A stretch of 64,000 bases of DNA from assembly GCF_041053055.1 (NCBI RefSeq), contig NZ_CP163443.1:2728001-2792000 (forward strand). The letters run 5' to 3'. The notes under the pieces are model-generated. The model worked only from the letters and a program-made list of their open reading frames with translations. It was not told the DNA's origin and did no database searches. This stretch comes from Streptomyces sp. R41 (GTDB lineage Bacteria; Actinomycetota; Actinomycetes; Streptomycetales; Streptomycetaceae). Positions 16,618 to 26,917 of the stretch are shown piece after piece (within the stretch, counting starts at the first letter, position 1; each line of letters starts with the position of its first letter). The position numbers were made by a program, and so were the translations under genes.

Positions 16618-17565
16618 TCAGCGCAGGAAGGGGTCCACCGCGACGGCCACGAAGAGGATCGACACGTAGGTGATCGACCAGTGGAACAGCCGCATCTCCT
16701 TGAGCTTGCCGCCCGTCGCCTCGGCCTTGGCGCGGTTTTGCAGACCGTGCGCCTCCCACAGCCAGAACCCGCCGGCGGCGAGCGCGACCAGTGTGTAGAA
16801 CCAGCCCGTGTAGCCGAGCGGGGTGAGCAGCAGCGAGACCGCGACCATCACCCAGCTGTAGATGACGATCTGGCGGGCGACCACCTTGTTGGTGGCGACG
16901 ACCGGCAGCATCGGCACGCCCACGCGCGCGTAGTCCTCCCTGACCTTCATGGACAGCGGCCAGTAGTGCGGCGGCGTCCAGAAGAACATGACGAGGAAGA
17001 GGATGATCGGCGCCCACGACATGGAGTTCGTGACGGACGACCAGCCGATGAGCACCGGGAGGCAGCCCGCGATGCCGCCCCACACGATGTTCTGCGACGT
17101 ACGGCGCTTGAGGATCATCGTGTAGACGACGACGTAGAAGAGGAGCGCTCCGAGCGACAGCCAGGCGGACAGCCAGTTGACGGTCAGGCCGAACAGGAGC
17201 GTCGAGACGACCGCGAGCGTGATGCCGAAGGCCAGGCACTCGCGGGGGCTGACCATGCCGGTGACCAGCGGGCGCTGCGAGGTGCGCTCCATCAGGGCGT
17301 CGATGTCACGGTCGATGTACATGTTCAGCGCGTTGGCGCCGCCCGCCGACAGATAGCCGCCGAGGCAGGTGAGGAGCACCAGCTTCAGGTCGGGCACACC
17401 CTGCTGGGCCAGGAACATCACCGGAACGGTGGTGATCAGCAGCAGTTCGATGATGCGCGGCTTGGTCAGCGCCACAAACGCTTTGACACGGGCCCCGAAC
17501 GGCCGCTGGCCCCGGCTGCTGCTCGACTCGAGCACCCCCGCTGGACGGGATTCGACGGCCGTCAC
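16618..17565 (-). CDS. ctaB: CtaB, protohaem IX farnesyltransferase (haem O synthase)
   Basis: A UbiA-family membrane prenyltransferase of about 315 residues. It attaches farnesyl to protohaem IX, giving haem O, the substrate of CtaA. The Asp-rich motif [20 protein letters not shown] follows the second helix, and a second polar loop has [18 protein letters not shown] 17565 is chosen because AGGGG sits at proper distance; GTG 17571 and ATG 17586 are in-frame alternatives. It is divergent from tkt, the arrangement known from other streptomycetes. Confidence 0.95.
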   Translation of the reverse strand: MTAVESRPAGVLESSSSRGQRPFGARVKAFVALTKPRIIELLLITTVPVMFLAQQGVPDLKLVLLTCLGGYLSAGGANALNMYIDRDIDALMERTSQRPLVTGMVSPRECLAFGITLAVVSTLLFGLTVNWLSAWLSLGALLFYVVVYTMILKRRTSQNIVWGGIAGCLPVLIGWSSVTNSMSWAPIILFLVMFFWTPPHYWPLSMKVREDYARVGVPMLPVVATNKVVARQIVIYSWVMVAVSLLLTPLGYTGWFYTLVALAAGGFWLWEAHGLQNRAKAEATGGKLKEMRLFHWSITYVSILFVAVAVDPFLR

Positions 17566-17586
17566 GCACACCCCTGACAGAGACAT

Positions 17587-17926
17587 CCCAGCAAGCCCCC
17601 AGGTGTGAACTCCCCGTAAAGGCTCGCGCGTACCACGCCACTGTAGACGTTGCCCAGACCCCGACATTCGCGGGGGTGGGGTCGTGTTGAGCAGCACCGC
17701 TGGAAGAGCCGAGCACCACTCGATTGAGCACTCTTACGAGCGGCTCCGTATTCACTTGCCGAACACGGAACGGGCCAGTCGGGAGGCGGATCCCGAAGAG
17801 TCCCGGCAGTCTGGAATGAGTCGAAAAAACGCACGTACTTACGGGGGTAGGCTCGACACCGCCGGTGGGCGCCCAGTGCACCGGCATTCGACATGCGTGA
17901 CATGTGGAGAGGAGCCCTGACCCAGG
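17587..17926. promoter_or_regulatory. Divergent ctaB/tkt intergenic region
   Basis: These 340 bases hold no convincing gene. On the plus strand TAGGCT at 17848-17853 fits a -10 box for tkt, about 75 bases upstream of its GTG, but no clear -35 box is visible. A short inverted repeat ACATG-CGTGA-CATGT (17891-17905) lies just before the tkt ribosome-binding site (GGAGAGGAG at 17906-17914). It must contain the promoters of both divergent transcripts. Confidence 0.5.
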
Positions 17927-20014
17927 GTGAGCACCAAGCCGACCACCACAGACCTCGAGTGGACCGAGTTGGACCAGCGGGCCGTCGACACCGCCCGCGT
18001 CCTGGCCGCCGATGCCGTACAGAAGGTCGGCAACGGCCATCCCGGTACGGCGATGAGCCTGGCGCCCGCCGCGTACACCCTCTTCCAGAAGGTGATGCGG
18101 CACGACCCGGCGGACGCCGACTGGGTAGGACGCGACCGCTTCGTGCTGTCCGCGGGCCACTCGTCCCTGACCCTCTACACCCAGCTCTACCTGGCCGGTT
18201 TCGGCCTGGAGCTGGACGATCTGAAGGCCTTCCGTACGTGGGGCTCCAAGACGCCGGGTCACCCCGAGTACGGGCACACCACCGGTGTGGAGACCACGAC
18301 CGGTCCGCTCGGCCAGGGTGTCGCCAATGCCGTGGGCATGGCGATGGCCTCCCGCTACGAGCGCGGTCTGTTCGACCCGGACGCCCCTCAGGGTGAGTCG
18401 CCCTTCGACCACTTCATCTACTGCATCGCCGGTGACGGCTGCCTCCAGGAGGGCATCTCCGCGGAGACGTCCTCGCTGGCCGGCCACCAGAAGCTCGGCA
18501 ACCTGATCCTGCTGTGGGACGACAACCACATCTCGATCGAGGGCGACACCGAGACCGCGGTCTCCGAGGACACCGTCAAGCGGTACGAGGCGTACGGCTG
18601 GCACGTGCAGCGCGTGGCCCCGAAGCCGGACGGCGACCTGGACCCGCACGCCATCTACAACGCGATCGAGGCCGCGAAGAAGGTGACGGACAAGCCGTCC
18701 TTCATCGCGATGCGCTCGATCATCGCCTGGCCCGCCCCGAACGCGCAGAACACCGAGGCCGCGCACGGCTCGGCGCTCGGCGACGACGAGGTCGCGGCCA
18801 CCAAGCGCGTCCTCGGCTTCGACCCGGAGAAGTCCTTCGAGGTCACCGACGAGGTGCTCGCGCACACCCGCCAGGCCCTCGACCGCGGCCGCGAGGCCAA
18901 GGCCGAGTGGGAGAAGGGGTACGCCGCCTGGCGCACCGCCAGCCCGGAGCGCGCCGCCGAGTACGACCGCATCGCCGCGGCCGAGCTGCCGGCCGGCTGG
19001 GAGGAGAAGCTCCCGGTCTTCGAGGCGGGCAAGGGTGTCGCCACGCGTGCCGCGTCCGGCAAGGTGCTGCAGGCCCTCGGCGCGGTCGTCCCCGAGCTGT
19101 GGGGCGGCTCCGCCGACCTCGCGGGCTCGAACAACACCACGATCGACAAGAACTCCTCGTTCCTGCCGGCCGACAACCCGCTGCCGGGCGCCGACCCGTA
19201 CGGCCGCACGATTCACTTCGGTATCCGCGAGCACTCCATGGCCGCGGAGATGAACGGCATCGCGCTGCACGGCAACACCCGTATCTACGGCGGCACCTTC
19301 CTGGTGTTCTCCGACTACATGCGCAATGCCGTACGCCTTTCCGCGCTGATGCACGTGCCGGTCACGTACGTGTGGACGCACGACTCGATCGGCCTCGGCG
19401 AGGACGGTCCGACGCACCAGCCGGTCGAGCACCTGGCCTCGCTGCGCGCGATCCCCGGTCTGAACGTGGTCCGTCCCGCGGACGCCAACGAGACGGCGAT
19501 CGCCTGGCGCGAGATCCTCAAGCGCTACACGAAGGTGTTCGGCAAGGGCGCCCCGCACGGCCTCGCACTGACCCGCCAGGGCGTGCCGACGTACGAGCCC
19601 AACGAGGATGCCGCCAAGGGTGGTTACGTCCTCTTCGAGGCCGAGGGCGGCGAGCCCGAGGTCATCCTCATCGCCACCGGGTCCGAGGTGCACGTGGCCG
19701 TCGAGGCGCGCGAGCAGCTCCAGGCCGAGGGTGTGCCGACGCGGGTCGTGTCCATGCCGTGCGTGGAGTGGTTCGAGGAGCAGGACCAGGGGTACCGGGA
19801 CAGCGTCCTGCCGCCGTCGGTGAAGGCGCGGGTCGCGGTCGAGGCCGGTATCGGTCTGACCTGGTACCGGTTCGTCGGGGACGCCGGACGCATTGTTTCG
19901 CTGGAGCACTTCGGTGCTTCGGCCGACGGCAAGGTGCTCTTCCGCGAATTCGGTTTCACTGCCGAGAATGTCGCGGGTGCCGCCCGGGAATCGATCGCCG
20001 CAGCCCAGCGCTGA
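17927..20014 (+). CDS. tkt: Transketolase
   Basis: A 695-residue transketolase that moves two-carbon ketol units between pentose, triose and tetrose phosphates using thiamine diphosphate. The diphosphate-binding motif GDGCLQEG lies near residue 167, the N-terminal signature has [17 protein letters not shown], and the C-terminal half has [22 protein letters not shown] 17927 follows a GGAGAGGAG sequence at a slightly long distance. It is the first gene of the pentose-phosphate operon; tal starts 34 bases after its stop. Confidence 0.97.
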   Translation: MSTKPTTTDLEWTELDQRAVDTARVLAADAVQKVGNGHPGTAMSLAPAAYTLFQKVMRHDPADADWVGRDRFVLSAGHSSLTLYTQLYLAGFGLELDDLKAFRTWGSKTPGHPEYGHTTGVETTTGPLGQGVANAVGMAMASRYERGLFDPDAPQGESPFDHFIYCIAGDGCLQEGISAETSSLAGHQKLGNLILLWDDNHISIEGDTETAVSEDTVKRYEAYGWHVQRVAPKPDGDLDPHAIYNAIEAAKKVTDKPSFIAMRSIIAWPAPNAQNTEAAHGSALGDDEVAATKRVLGFDPEKSFEVTDEVLAHTRQALDRGREAKAEWEKGYAAWRTASPERAAEYDRIAAAELPAGWEEKLPVFEAGKGVATRAASGKVLQALGAVVPELWGGSADLAGSNNTTIDKNSSFLPADNPLPGADPYGRTIHFGIREHSMAAEMNGIALHGNTRIYGGTFLVFSDYMRNAVRLSALMHVPVTYVWTHDSIGLGEDGPTHQPVEHLASLRAIPGLNVVRPADANETAIAWREILKRYTKVFGKGAPHGLALTRQGVPTYEPNEDAAKGGYVLFEAEGGEPEVILIATGSEVHVAVEAREQLQAEGVPTRVVSMPCVEWFEEQDQGYRDSVLPPSVKARVAVEAGIGLTWYRFVGDAGRIVSLEHFGASADGKVLFREFGFTAENVAGAARESIAAAQR

Positions 20015-20048
20015 CGCTGATATACGACACGTAGGAGATGCAATTTCC

Positions 20049-21167
20049 ATGACAGACGCACTCAAGCGCCTCTCCGAGGAAGGCGTCGCGATCTGGCTGG
20101 ACGACCTGTCGCGCAAGCGGATCACGTCCGGCAATCTTGCCGAACTGATCGACCAGCAGCACGTCGTGGGCGTCACCACCAACCCGTCGATCTTCCAGAA
20201 GGCGATCAGCAGCGGCGACGGTTACGAGCAGCAGCTCGCGGATCTCGCCGCCCGCAAGGTCACCGTCGAAGAAGCGATCCGCATGATCACGACGGCGGAC
20301 GTCCGTGACGCCGCCGACATCCTGCGCCCGGTCTTCGACGCGACCGGCGGCCAGGACGGGCGCGTGTCGATCGAGGTCGACCCGCGTCTGGCGCACAACA
20401 CCAAGGCGACCGTCGCCGAGGCCAAGCAGCTGGCCTGGCTGGTGGACCGCCCCAACACCCTGATCAAGATCCCGGCCACCAAGGCGGGTCTCCCGGCGAT
20501 CACCGAGACGATCGGCCTGGGCATCAGCGTCAACGTCACGCTGATCTTCTCGCTGGAGCGCTACCGCGAGGTCATGGACGCCTACATCTCCGGCCTGGAG
20601 AAGGCCAAGGAGCGCGGCCTGGACCTCTCGAAGATCCACTCCGTGGCGTCCTTCTTCGTGTCCCGCGTGGACACCGAGATCGACAAGCGGATCGACGCTC
20701 TCGGCACCCCCGAGGCGAAGGCCGCCCGCGGCAAGGCCGGCGTCGCCAACGCGCGTCTGGCGTACCAGGCGTACGAGGAGGTCTTCTCCTCCGACCGCTG
20801 GGCCGCCCTCGACAAGGCGCAGGCCAACAAGCAGCGTCCGCTGTGGGCCTCGACCGGCGTCAAGGACAAGGCGTACAAGGACACCCTGTACGTCGACGAG
20901 CTGGTGGCACCGAACACGGTGAACACCATGCCGGAGGCCACTCTGGAGGCCACCGAGGACCACGGGCAGATCACCGGCAACACCATCGCCGGTACGTACG
21001 AGCAGGCCCGCGCCGAGCTCGACGCGGTGGAGAAGCTCGGGATCGCGTACGACGACGTGGTCCAGCTCCTGGAGGACGAGGGCGTCGAGAAGTTCGAGGC
21101 GTCCTGGAACGACCTGCTCAAGTCCACAGAGGCGGAGCTCGAGCGCCTCGCCCCTTCGGAGGGCTGA
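20049..21167 (+). CDS. tal: Transaldolase
   Basis: A 372-residue transaldolase of the long actinobacterial type. It transfers a dihydroxyacetone unit from sedoheptulose 7-phosphate to glyceraldehyde 3-phosphate. The signature [13 protein letters not shown] is near residue 40, and the Schiff-base Lys is in [19 protein letters not shown] 20049 has AGGAG about ten bases upstream. Only four bases separate its stop from the zwf start. Confidence 0.97.
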   Translation: MTDALKRLSEEGVAIWLDDLSRKRITSGNLAELIDQQHVVGVTTNPSIFQKAISSGDGYEQQLADLAARKVTVEEAIRMITTADVRDAADILRPVFDATGGQDGRVSIEVDPRLAHNTKATVAEAKQLAWLVDRPNTLIKIPATKAGLPAITETIGLGISVNVTLIFSLERYREVMDAYISGLEKAKERGLDLSKIHSVASFFVSRVDTEIDKRIDALGTPEAKAARGKAGVANARLAYQAYEEVFSSDRWAALDKAQANKQRPLWASTGVKDKAYKDTLYVDELVAPNTVNTMPEATLEATEDHGQITGNTIAGTYEQARAELDAVEKLGIAYDDVVQLLEDEGVEKFEASWNDLLKSTEAELERLAPSEG

Positions 21168-21171
21168 AACC

Positions 21172-22695
21172 TTGTCAAGCAGCAACCCGCTGCGTGACCC
21201 CGCAGACCGACGGCTCCCGCGTATCGCGGGGCCGTCGGGCCTGGTCATCTTCGGCGTCACGGGCGATTTGTCACGTAAAAAGCTGATGCCCGCCGTGTAC
21301 GACCTCGCCAACCGGGGTCTGCTGCCGCCGGGCTTCTCGCTCGTCGGCTTCGCACGCCGTGAGTGGGCCAACGAGGACTTCGCCCAGGAGGTCCACGACG
21401 CGGTCAAGGAGCACGCACGGACGCCCTTCCGCGAGGAGGTCTGGCAGCAGCTCGTCCAGGGCATGCGCTTCGTGCAGGGCACCTTCGACGACGACGACGC
21501 CTTCGAACGGCTGCGCTCCACCATCGACGAGCTGGACAAGGCACAGGGCACGGGAGGCAACTTCGCCTTCTACCTCTCCGTGCCGCCGTCCGCCTTCCCG
21601 GTGGTCATCAAGCAGCTGAAGAAGCACCGCCTGGCCGAGCAGTCGAACGGCTCCTGGCGCCGCGCGGTCATCGAGAAGCCCTTCGGTCACGACCTCAAGT
21701 CGGCCGAGGAGCTCAACGCGGTCGTCCACGAGGTCTTCGCCCCTGACCAGGTCTTCCGCATCGACCACTACCTGGGCAAGGAGACCGTCCAGAACATCCT
21801 GGCGCTGCGCTTCGCCAACACGATGTTCGAGCCGATCTGGAACCGGTCCTTCGTCGACCATGTGCAGATCACCATGGCCGAGGACATCGGGATCGGCGGC
21901 CGGGCCGGTTACTACGACGGCATCGGCGCCGCCCGCGACGTCATCCAGAACCACCTGCTCCAGCTGATGGCGCTCACCGCCATGGAGGAGCCCGCCTCCT
22001 TCGACGCGGACGCCCTCGCCGCCGAGAAGACCAAGGTGCTCGGCGCGGCCAAGCTGCCGAAGGACCTGGGCAAGAACACGGTCCGCGGGCAGTACGCGGC
22101 GGGCTGGCAGGGCGGCGAGAAGGTCGTCGGCTACCTCCAGGAAGACGGCATCGACGCCAAGTCGAAGACCGACACGTACGCCGCGATCAAGGTGGAGGTG
22201 GACAACCGCCGCTGGGCAGGCGTCCCCTTCTACCTGCGCACCGGCAAGCGTCTCGGCCGCCGCGTCACCGAGATCGCGGTCGTGTTCCAGCGCGCCCCGC
22301 ACTCCCCCTTCGACCACACGGCGACGGAGGAGCTGGGCCAGAACGCGATCGTCTTCCGCGTCCAGCCCGACGAGGGCGTCACGGTCCGCTTCGGCTCCAA
22401 GGTGCCCGGCACCTCGATGGAGATCCGGGACGTCTCGATGGACTTCGCGTACGGCGAGTCCTTCACGGAGTCGAGCCCGGAGGCGTACGAGCGCCTGATC
22501 CTGGACGTCCTGCTGGGCGACTCGAACCTCTTCCCGCGCACCGAGGAGGTCGAGCTGTCCTGGAAGATCCTCGACCCGATCGAGGAGTACTGGGACAAGC
22601 ACGGCAAGCCCGCGCAGTACCCCGCGGGCACGTGGGGCCCCGTCGAGGCGGACGAAATGCTCGAGCGAGACGGACGGAGCTGGCGTCGCCCATGA
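21172..22695 (+). CDS. zwf: Glucose-6-phosphate dehydrogenase
   Basis: A 507-residue enzyme that oxidises glucose 6-phosphate to 6-phosphogluconolactone with reduction of NADP. The coenzyme-binding motif is GVTGDLSRKKL near residue 25 and the active-site motif is RIDHYLGKE near residue 200. The start is TTG 21172, supported by GGAGGG eight bases upstream inside the end of tal. The stop overlaps opcA as ATGA. Confidence 0.97.
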   Translation: MSSSNPLRDPADRRLPRIAGPSGLVIFGVTGDLSRKKLMPAVYDLANRGLLPPGFSLVGFARREWANEDFAQEVHDAVKEHARTPFREEVWQQLVQGMRFVQGTFDDDDAFERLRSTIDELDKAQGTGGNFAFYLSVPPSAFPVVIKQLKKHRLAEQSNGSWRRAVIEKPFGHDLKSAEELNAVVHEVFAPDQVFRIDHYLGKETVQNILALRFANTMFEPIWNRSFVDHVQITMAEDIGIGGRAGYYDGIGAARDVIQNHLLQLMALTAMEEPASFDADALAAEKTKVLGAAKLPKDLGKNTVRGQYAAGWQGGEKVVGYLQEDGIDAKSKTDTYAAIKVEVDNRRWAGVPFYLRTGKRLGRRVTEIAVVFQRAPHSPFDHTATEELGQNAIVFRVQPDEGVTVRFGSKVPGTSMEIRDVSMDFAYGESFTESSPEAYERLILDVLLGDSNLFPRTEEVELSWKILDPIEEYWDKHGKPAQYPAGTWGPVEADEMLERDGRSWRRP

Positions 22696-23729
22696 AGACC
22701 GATCTCACGGACACCACGGCCAGCAAGATCAACAAGGCGCTCGTGCAGGGCCGCCGCGCCATCGGCACGCCCGCCGTCGGCATGGTTCTCACCCTCGTCA
22801 TCGTCACCGACGAGGAGAACGCCTACGACGCCCTGAAGGCCGCCAACGAGGCCTCGCGCGAGCACCCCTCGCGCACCCTTGTGGTCATCAGGCGCGTCTC
22901 GCGCTCGCCCCGCGACCGCACGAAGTCGCGTCTCGACGCCGAGGTGCGGCTCGGCGTGGAGGCCGGCACCGGCGAGACGGTGGTGCTGCGCCTGTACGGC
23001 GAGGTCGTCAACCACGCCCAGTCGGTCGTCCTGCCGCTGCTGCTGCCGGACGCCCCGGTCGTCGTGTGGTGGCCGGTGAACGCGCCGCCCGACCCGGCCA
23101 ACGACCCGCTCGGCGCGCTCGGCCAGCGCCGCGTGACCGACACCTACGCCGCCGAGGCGCCGGTACGGGAGCTCAGCGCCCGCGCCGACGCCTACACGCC
23201 GGGCGACACCGATCTCTCCTGGACCCGCATCACGCCCTGGCGCTCGATGCTGGCCGCGGCCCTGGACCAGGTCACCTGCGAGGTCGACGCGGTCGAGGTG
23301 GAGGGCGAGGAGTTCAACCCGAGCTGCGAGCTGCTCGCCATGTGGCTCGCGGACCGCCTCGACGTGCCCGTCAAGCGTTCGCTGTCCTCCGGTCCCGGTC
23401 TCACCGCCGTCCGGATGAACACGAGCTGCGGCCCGATCGTCCTGGACCGCGCGGACGGCACGTTGGCGACCTTGTCCATCCAGGGACAGCCCGACCGCGC
23501 GGTGGCGCTCAAGCGCCGCGAGACGTCCGAGCTGATCGCGGAGGAGCTGCGCCGCCTGGACCCGGACGACACATACGCGTCGGCGCTGCGCTACGGGGTG
23601 GACCGGCTGAACGCGTCGGAGGCGGAGGCCTCCCCCTCCGCGGCGACCGCGACGAAGGCTTCCGCCAAGGCTCCGGCCAAGAAGACCGCGGCCAAGCGGG
23701 CTCCCGCGAAGAAGGCGGCCGCCAAGTGA
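22692..23729 (+). CDS. opcA: OpcA, glucose-6-phosphate dehydrogenase assembly protein
   Basis: A 345-residue OpcA, an actinobacterial and cyanobacterial partner needed for full glucose-6-phosphate dehydrogenase activity. ATG 22692 overlaps the zwf stop, so subunit and partner are made together. The body is globular (PVVVWWPVNAPPDPANDPLG; SWTRITPWRSMLAAALD). The last 25 or so residues are a Lys/Ala/Pro tail (AKAPAKKTAAKRAPAKKAA) like a histone H1 tail. The tail is not needed for the family fold and resembles the uvrA tail in this window. Confidence 0.95.
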   Translation: MKTDLTDTTASKINKALVQGRRAIGTPAVGMVLTLVIVTDEENAYDALKAANEASREHPSRTLVVIRRVSRSPRDRTKSRLDAEVRLGVEAGTGETVVLRLYGEVVNHAQSVVLPLLLPDAPVVVWWPVNAPPDPANDPLGALGQRRVTDTYAAEAPVRELSARADAYTPGDTDLSWTRITPWRSMLAAALDQVTCEVDAVEVEGEEFNPSCELLAMWLADRLDVPVKRSLSSGPGLTAVRMNTSCGPIVLDRADGTLATLSIQGQPDRAVALKRRETSELIAEELRRLDPDDTYASALRYGVDRLNASEAEASPSAATATKASAKAPAKKTAAKRAPAKKAAAK

Positions 23730-24508
23730 GTACTCCGCAGCTCGTCGTCCACCGCGACAAGGAGCTGATGGCCCAGGCCGCCGCGGCCCGGCTGATCACG
23801 AAGATCGTGGACGCGCAGGCCTCGCGCGGCTACGCCTCGGTCGTGCTCACCGGCGGCCGCAACGGCAACGGCCTCCTGGCCGCGCTGGCCGCCGCGCCCG
23901 CCCGGGACGCCATCGACTGGGGCCGCCTCGACCTGTGGTGGGGCGACGAGCGGTTCCTGCCCGAGGGCGACCCGGACCGCAACGACACGCAGGCCCGGGC
24001 GGCGCTGCTGGGCTCGGTGCCGCTGGACCCCGCGCGGGTGCACGCGATGCCGACGTCCGACGGTCCCTACGGCACCGACGTGGACGCGGCGGCGGAGGCG
24101 TACGCCACCGAGCTCGCGAAGTCCGCGGGGCCCGAGAACCACGGCTCGGTGCCGACCTTCGACGTCCTGATGCTGGGCGTCGGTCCCGACACCCACGTGG
24201 CCTCGCTCTTTCCGGAACTCCCCGCGGTGCGGGAGACGGAACGGACGGTCGTCGGTGTACACGGCGCACCGAAGCCCCCGCCGACGCGGATCTCACTGAC
24301 CCTGCCCGCGATCCGCTCCGCCCGCGAGGTCTGGCTCCTCGCGGCAGGCGAGGACAAGGCCCAGGCCGCGGCGATCGCCCTGTCGGGCGCGGGCGAGGTA
24401 CAGGCCCCGGCGGCGGGTGCGTACGGCCGCTCGCGCACGCTGTGGCTCCTGGACGCGGCGGCGGCTTCGCAGCTGCCGCGGTCGCTGTATCCGCCGGCTT
24501 CGCCCTGA
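23726..24508 (+). CDS. pgl: 6-Phosphogluconolactonase
   Basis: A 260-residue lactonase of the DevB/NagB-like fold that hydrolyses 6-phosphogluconolactone, the product of Zwf. Motifs are LTGGRNGNG near residue 42, WWGDERFLPEGDPDRND near residue 71 and LGVGPDTHVASLFP near residue 153; the last usually reads GPDGH, so a Thr replaces Gly. GTG 23726 overlaps the opcA stop as GTGA. It is the last gene of the operon. Confidence 0.95.
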   Translation: MSTPQLVVHRDKELMAQAAAARLITKIVDAQASRGYASVVLTGGRNGNGLLAALAAAPARDAIDWGRLDLWWGDERFLPEGDPDRNDTQARAALLGSVPLDPARVHAMPTSDGPYGTDVDAAAEAYATELAKSAGPENHGSVPTFDVLMLGVGPDTHVASLFPELPAVRETERTVVGVHGAPKPPPTRISLTLPAIRSAREVWLLAAGEDKAQAAAIALSGAGEVQAPAAGAYGRSRTLWLLDAAAASQLPRSLYPPASP

Positions 24509-24528
24509 GCCCCGTGGGTAGGGGCGGC

Positions 24529-24717
24529 GGGGTTTGATTCGCCCCCTCCGCCCCTGCCCATTCCCGTCCCCTGGGGGCTGCCGCCCCCAGACCCCCGCCA
24601 AAAGATTGCGCAGTTCCCCGCGCCCCTGAAAAGGGGCGCGGGGAACTGCGCGAACGGGGTCTGGGGCGGAGCCCCAGATACGGGACGGGCAGGGGCGGAG
24701 GGGGCGAATCAAACCCC
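24529..24717. repeat. Nested inverted-repeat element between convergent operons; probable bidirectional terminator
   Basis: The whole gap folds on itself. Outer arms of 31 bases (24529-24559 and 24687-24717) are perfectly complementary. Inside them are two CTGGGGC-type small hairpins (24571-24590; 24661-24677), and at the centre is a perfect 20-bp stem (24608-24627 with 24632-24651) closed by GAAA. The modules are a widespread streptomycete intergenic repeat family. The position between pgl and the sugar permease suits two-way termination. Confidence 0.88.
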
Positions 24718-25557
24718 TCACTTCACCGACCCGGCCATCACCCCCTGCACAAAGTGCCGCTGGAAGGCGAAGAACACCACCACAGGCACCACCAGGGACA
24801 GAAACGCCCCCGGCGCCAGCACATCGATGTTGCTCCCGAACTGCCGGATCTGCGACTGGAGTTCCACGGTCAACGGCTGCGATGAACTGTCGGCGAACAG
24901 CAGCGCGACCAGCATGTCGTTCCACACCCACAGGAACTGGAAGATGGCCAGGCTGGCGATGGCGGGCCGGCCCACGGGCAGGACCAGCCGCGTGAAGATG
25001 CGCCACTCGCTGCCCCCGTCCATGCGCGCGGCCTCCAGCATCTCCTTCGGCATCTCAGCGAAGTAGTTGCGCAGCAGGAAGATCGCGAACGGCAGCCCGT
25101 ACGACACATGGAAGAGCACGACACCCGGAATCGTGCCGAAGAGCCCCAGCTCACCGAAGAGTTTGGCCACCGGCAGCAGCCCCACCTGGACCGGCACCAC
25201 CAGCAAGGCCACCACGACCAGGAAGATCGCGTCCCGGAAGGGGAACTCCAGCCAGGCGAAGGCGTATCCGGCGAGCGCCGCGATGACCACGACGAGGACG
25301 GTCGCCGGCACGGAGATCAGCACGGTGTTCCAGAAGGCCCGTGTCATCCCCGCATTGCCCAGCAGCGCCGAGTAGTTGTCGAAGGACAGCTGACTCGGGC
25401 TGGTCAGCGCCGTCCACCAGCCCCCCTTGGCGGTGTCCTGCGCCGAGCGCAGGGAGGAGAGGAACAGCCCGGCGAGCGGGGTGACCCACACCAGCCCGAC
25501 GACCACGAGGAACGCCTGCACCAGGCTGTTGCCGAGCCCCCGCCTGAGCGCGTTCAT
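24718..25557 (-). CDS. Carbohydrate ABC transporter permease (MalG-like)
   Basis: A 279-residue membrane protein with about six helices. The EAA loop that contacts the ATPase reads EAARMDGGSEWRIFTRLVLPV. The end (FFAFQRHFVQGVMAGSVK) is typical of CUT1-family MalG permeases. ATG 25557 overlaps the preceding permease stop by four bases. It is the last gene of a four-gene cluster (glucosidase, binding protein, two permeases). No ATPase gene is present, so a shared one such as MsiK is presumably used. Confidence 0.95.
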   Translation of the reverse strand: MNALRRGLGNSLVQAFLVVVGLVWVTPLAGLFLSSLRSAQDTAKGGWWTALTSPSQLSFDNYSALLGNAGMTRAFWNTVLISVPATVLVVVIAALAGYAFAWLEFPFRDAIFLVVVALLVVPVQVGLLPVAKLFGELGLFGTIPGVVLFHVSYGLPFAIFLLRNYFAEMPKEMLEAARMDGGSEWRIFTRLVLPVGRPAIASLAIFQFLWVWNDMLVALLFADSSSQPLTVELQSQIRQFGSNIDVLAPGAFLSLVVPVVVFFAFQRHFVQGVMAGSVK

Positions 25558-26912
25558 CGTTGACTCCTTCGGAAACGGCGGACGTTGAAGACCATGGCGG
25601 GGATCACGAGCAAGAGGAGCAACACCCCGAGCGCGCTGCCCAGGCCCTGGTTGTTGCCGCCGCCGAAGGACACCAGCCACATCTGGGTGGCGAGCACCGT
25701 GGCGTCCTCCTGCACGGGGCCTGGCGCGATGATGTAGACGAGGTCGAAGACCTTCATCACGTTGATCACGAGGGTCACGAAGACCACCGTGAGCACGGGC
25801 GCCAGCAGCGGCACGGTGATCCGGCGGAAGATCTGCCACTCGTTGGCCCCGTCCATCCGCGCCGCCTCCAGCGCGTCACGCGGCAGCGCGGCGAGCCCGG
25901 CGCCGATCAGCACCATGGCGAAGCCGGTCCAGATCCACAGGTAGGCGCCGATGATGGCGGGCGTGACGAGCGCCGGGCCGAGCCAGGACACTCCCTCGTA
26001 CGGCGGGCTGAAGTTCGACGCGGGCAGCCGCACGGTGTAGGAGCGGGAGTCCAGCCCGGAGAAGCGGAAGGATCCGTCGGCCGCGGTCGTCGTACTCGCG
26101 ACCGTCTTCCCGTCACGCACCGCCTCGACCTCCATCTCCGGCAGTCCGCTCTCCCCTCGGTCGACCTTGCCCTGCTTGCCTCCCCCACCGGGCGTGAAGT
26201 CCAGGTAGACGACACCGCGCAGCTCGTCCCCGGCCGCCTTCCGGCCGGCGGCCGCGTACGCGGGCTTCGCGTCCTTCGGCAGTTCCGTGGGGAGTACGCC
26301 GACGAGGCCGAGGCCGACCGTGTGGCCGGGCGACGCGGCGGCGGTCGTCCGGTACGAGCCGTCGGCTCCCTTGGTGAGGCCCTGGCCGTCGCGGGCCCGG
26401 GCGGCCGGGTAGGACGAGGTCCCCTTGAACGCGTCGTGGACGCCGACCACGGCGGCGTTCAGGACGCCCTTGTCGGGGTCCTCGTCGTACGCGAGCCGGA
26501 AGATGATGCCGGCGGCCAGGAAGGAGACCGCCATGGGCATGAACAGCAGCAGCTTGAACGCGGTGGCCCAGCGGATCTTCTCGACCAGTACGGCGAGCAC
26601 GAGACCGAGCCCGGTGAGCAGCGTCGGCGCGACGACGACCCAGATGGCGCTGTTGCGGACGGCCTTGAGCGTGGCCGGGTCGCGGAACATCTCGGTGTAG
26701 TTGTCGCCGCCCACGAACCGGCTGCCGGAGGCGTCGAAGAAGCTGCGGCCCACGGAGAAGATCACGGGGTAGACGACGAGCGCGCCGAGCAGGAGCAGGG
26801 CGGGGAGGACGAAGGCGAGGGCGATGATCCGGCCGCGGCGTCTGGCACGCCGTCTGCGGTCTGCCATGGTCACGGCCGGAGGGCTCGCCTCTTTCACGAG
26901 GGTGGCGGTCAT
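25554..26912 (-). CDS. Carbohydrate ABC transporter permease (MalF-like) with an inserted extracytoplasmic domain
   Basis: A 452-residue permease, about 150 longer than usual. Helices lie near residues 29-53, 88-110 and 117-141. Residues about 150-310 then form a polar insert before the remaining helices and the EAA loop EAARMDGANEWQIFRRITVP. The last part of the insert (LPEMEVEAVRDGKTVASTTT, then ADGSFRFSGLDSRSYTVRLP) looks like a carboxypeptidase-regulatory or SdrD-B Ig-like fold, probably outside the membrane. ATG 26912 lies five bases after the binding-protein stop. It should pair with the 24718-25557 permease. Confidence 0.92.
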   Translation of the reverse strand: MTATLVKEASPPAVTMADRRRRARRRGRIIALAFVLPALLLLGALVVYPVIFSVGRSFFDASGSRFVGGDNYTEMFRDPATLKAVRNSAIWVVVAPTLLTGLGLVLAVLVEKIRWATAFKLLLFMPMAVSFLAAGIIFRLAYDEDPDKGVLNAAVVGVHDAFKGTSSYPAARARDGQGLTKGADGSYRTTAAASPGHTVGLGLVGVLPTELPKDAKPAYAAAGRKAAGDELRGVVYLDFTPGGGGKQGKVDRGESGLPEMEVEAVRDGKTVASTTTAADGSFRFSGLDSRSYTVRLPASNFSPPYEGVSWLGPALVTPAIIGAYLWIWTGFAMVLIGAGLAALPRDALEAARMDGANEWQIFRRITVPLLAPVLTVVFVTLVINVMKVFDLVYIIAPGPVQEDATVLATQMWLVSFGGGNNQGLGSALGVLLLLLVIPAMVFNVRRFRRSQR

Positions 26913-26917
26913 GACGA

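Noticed and set aside
17306..20182. A 958-codon minus-strand open frame across tkt and into ctaB
   Set aside because: It is antisense to transketolase and shows no recognisable domain; the plus strand has full tkt motifs.
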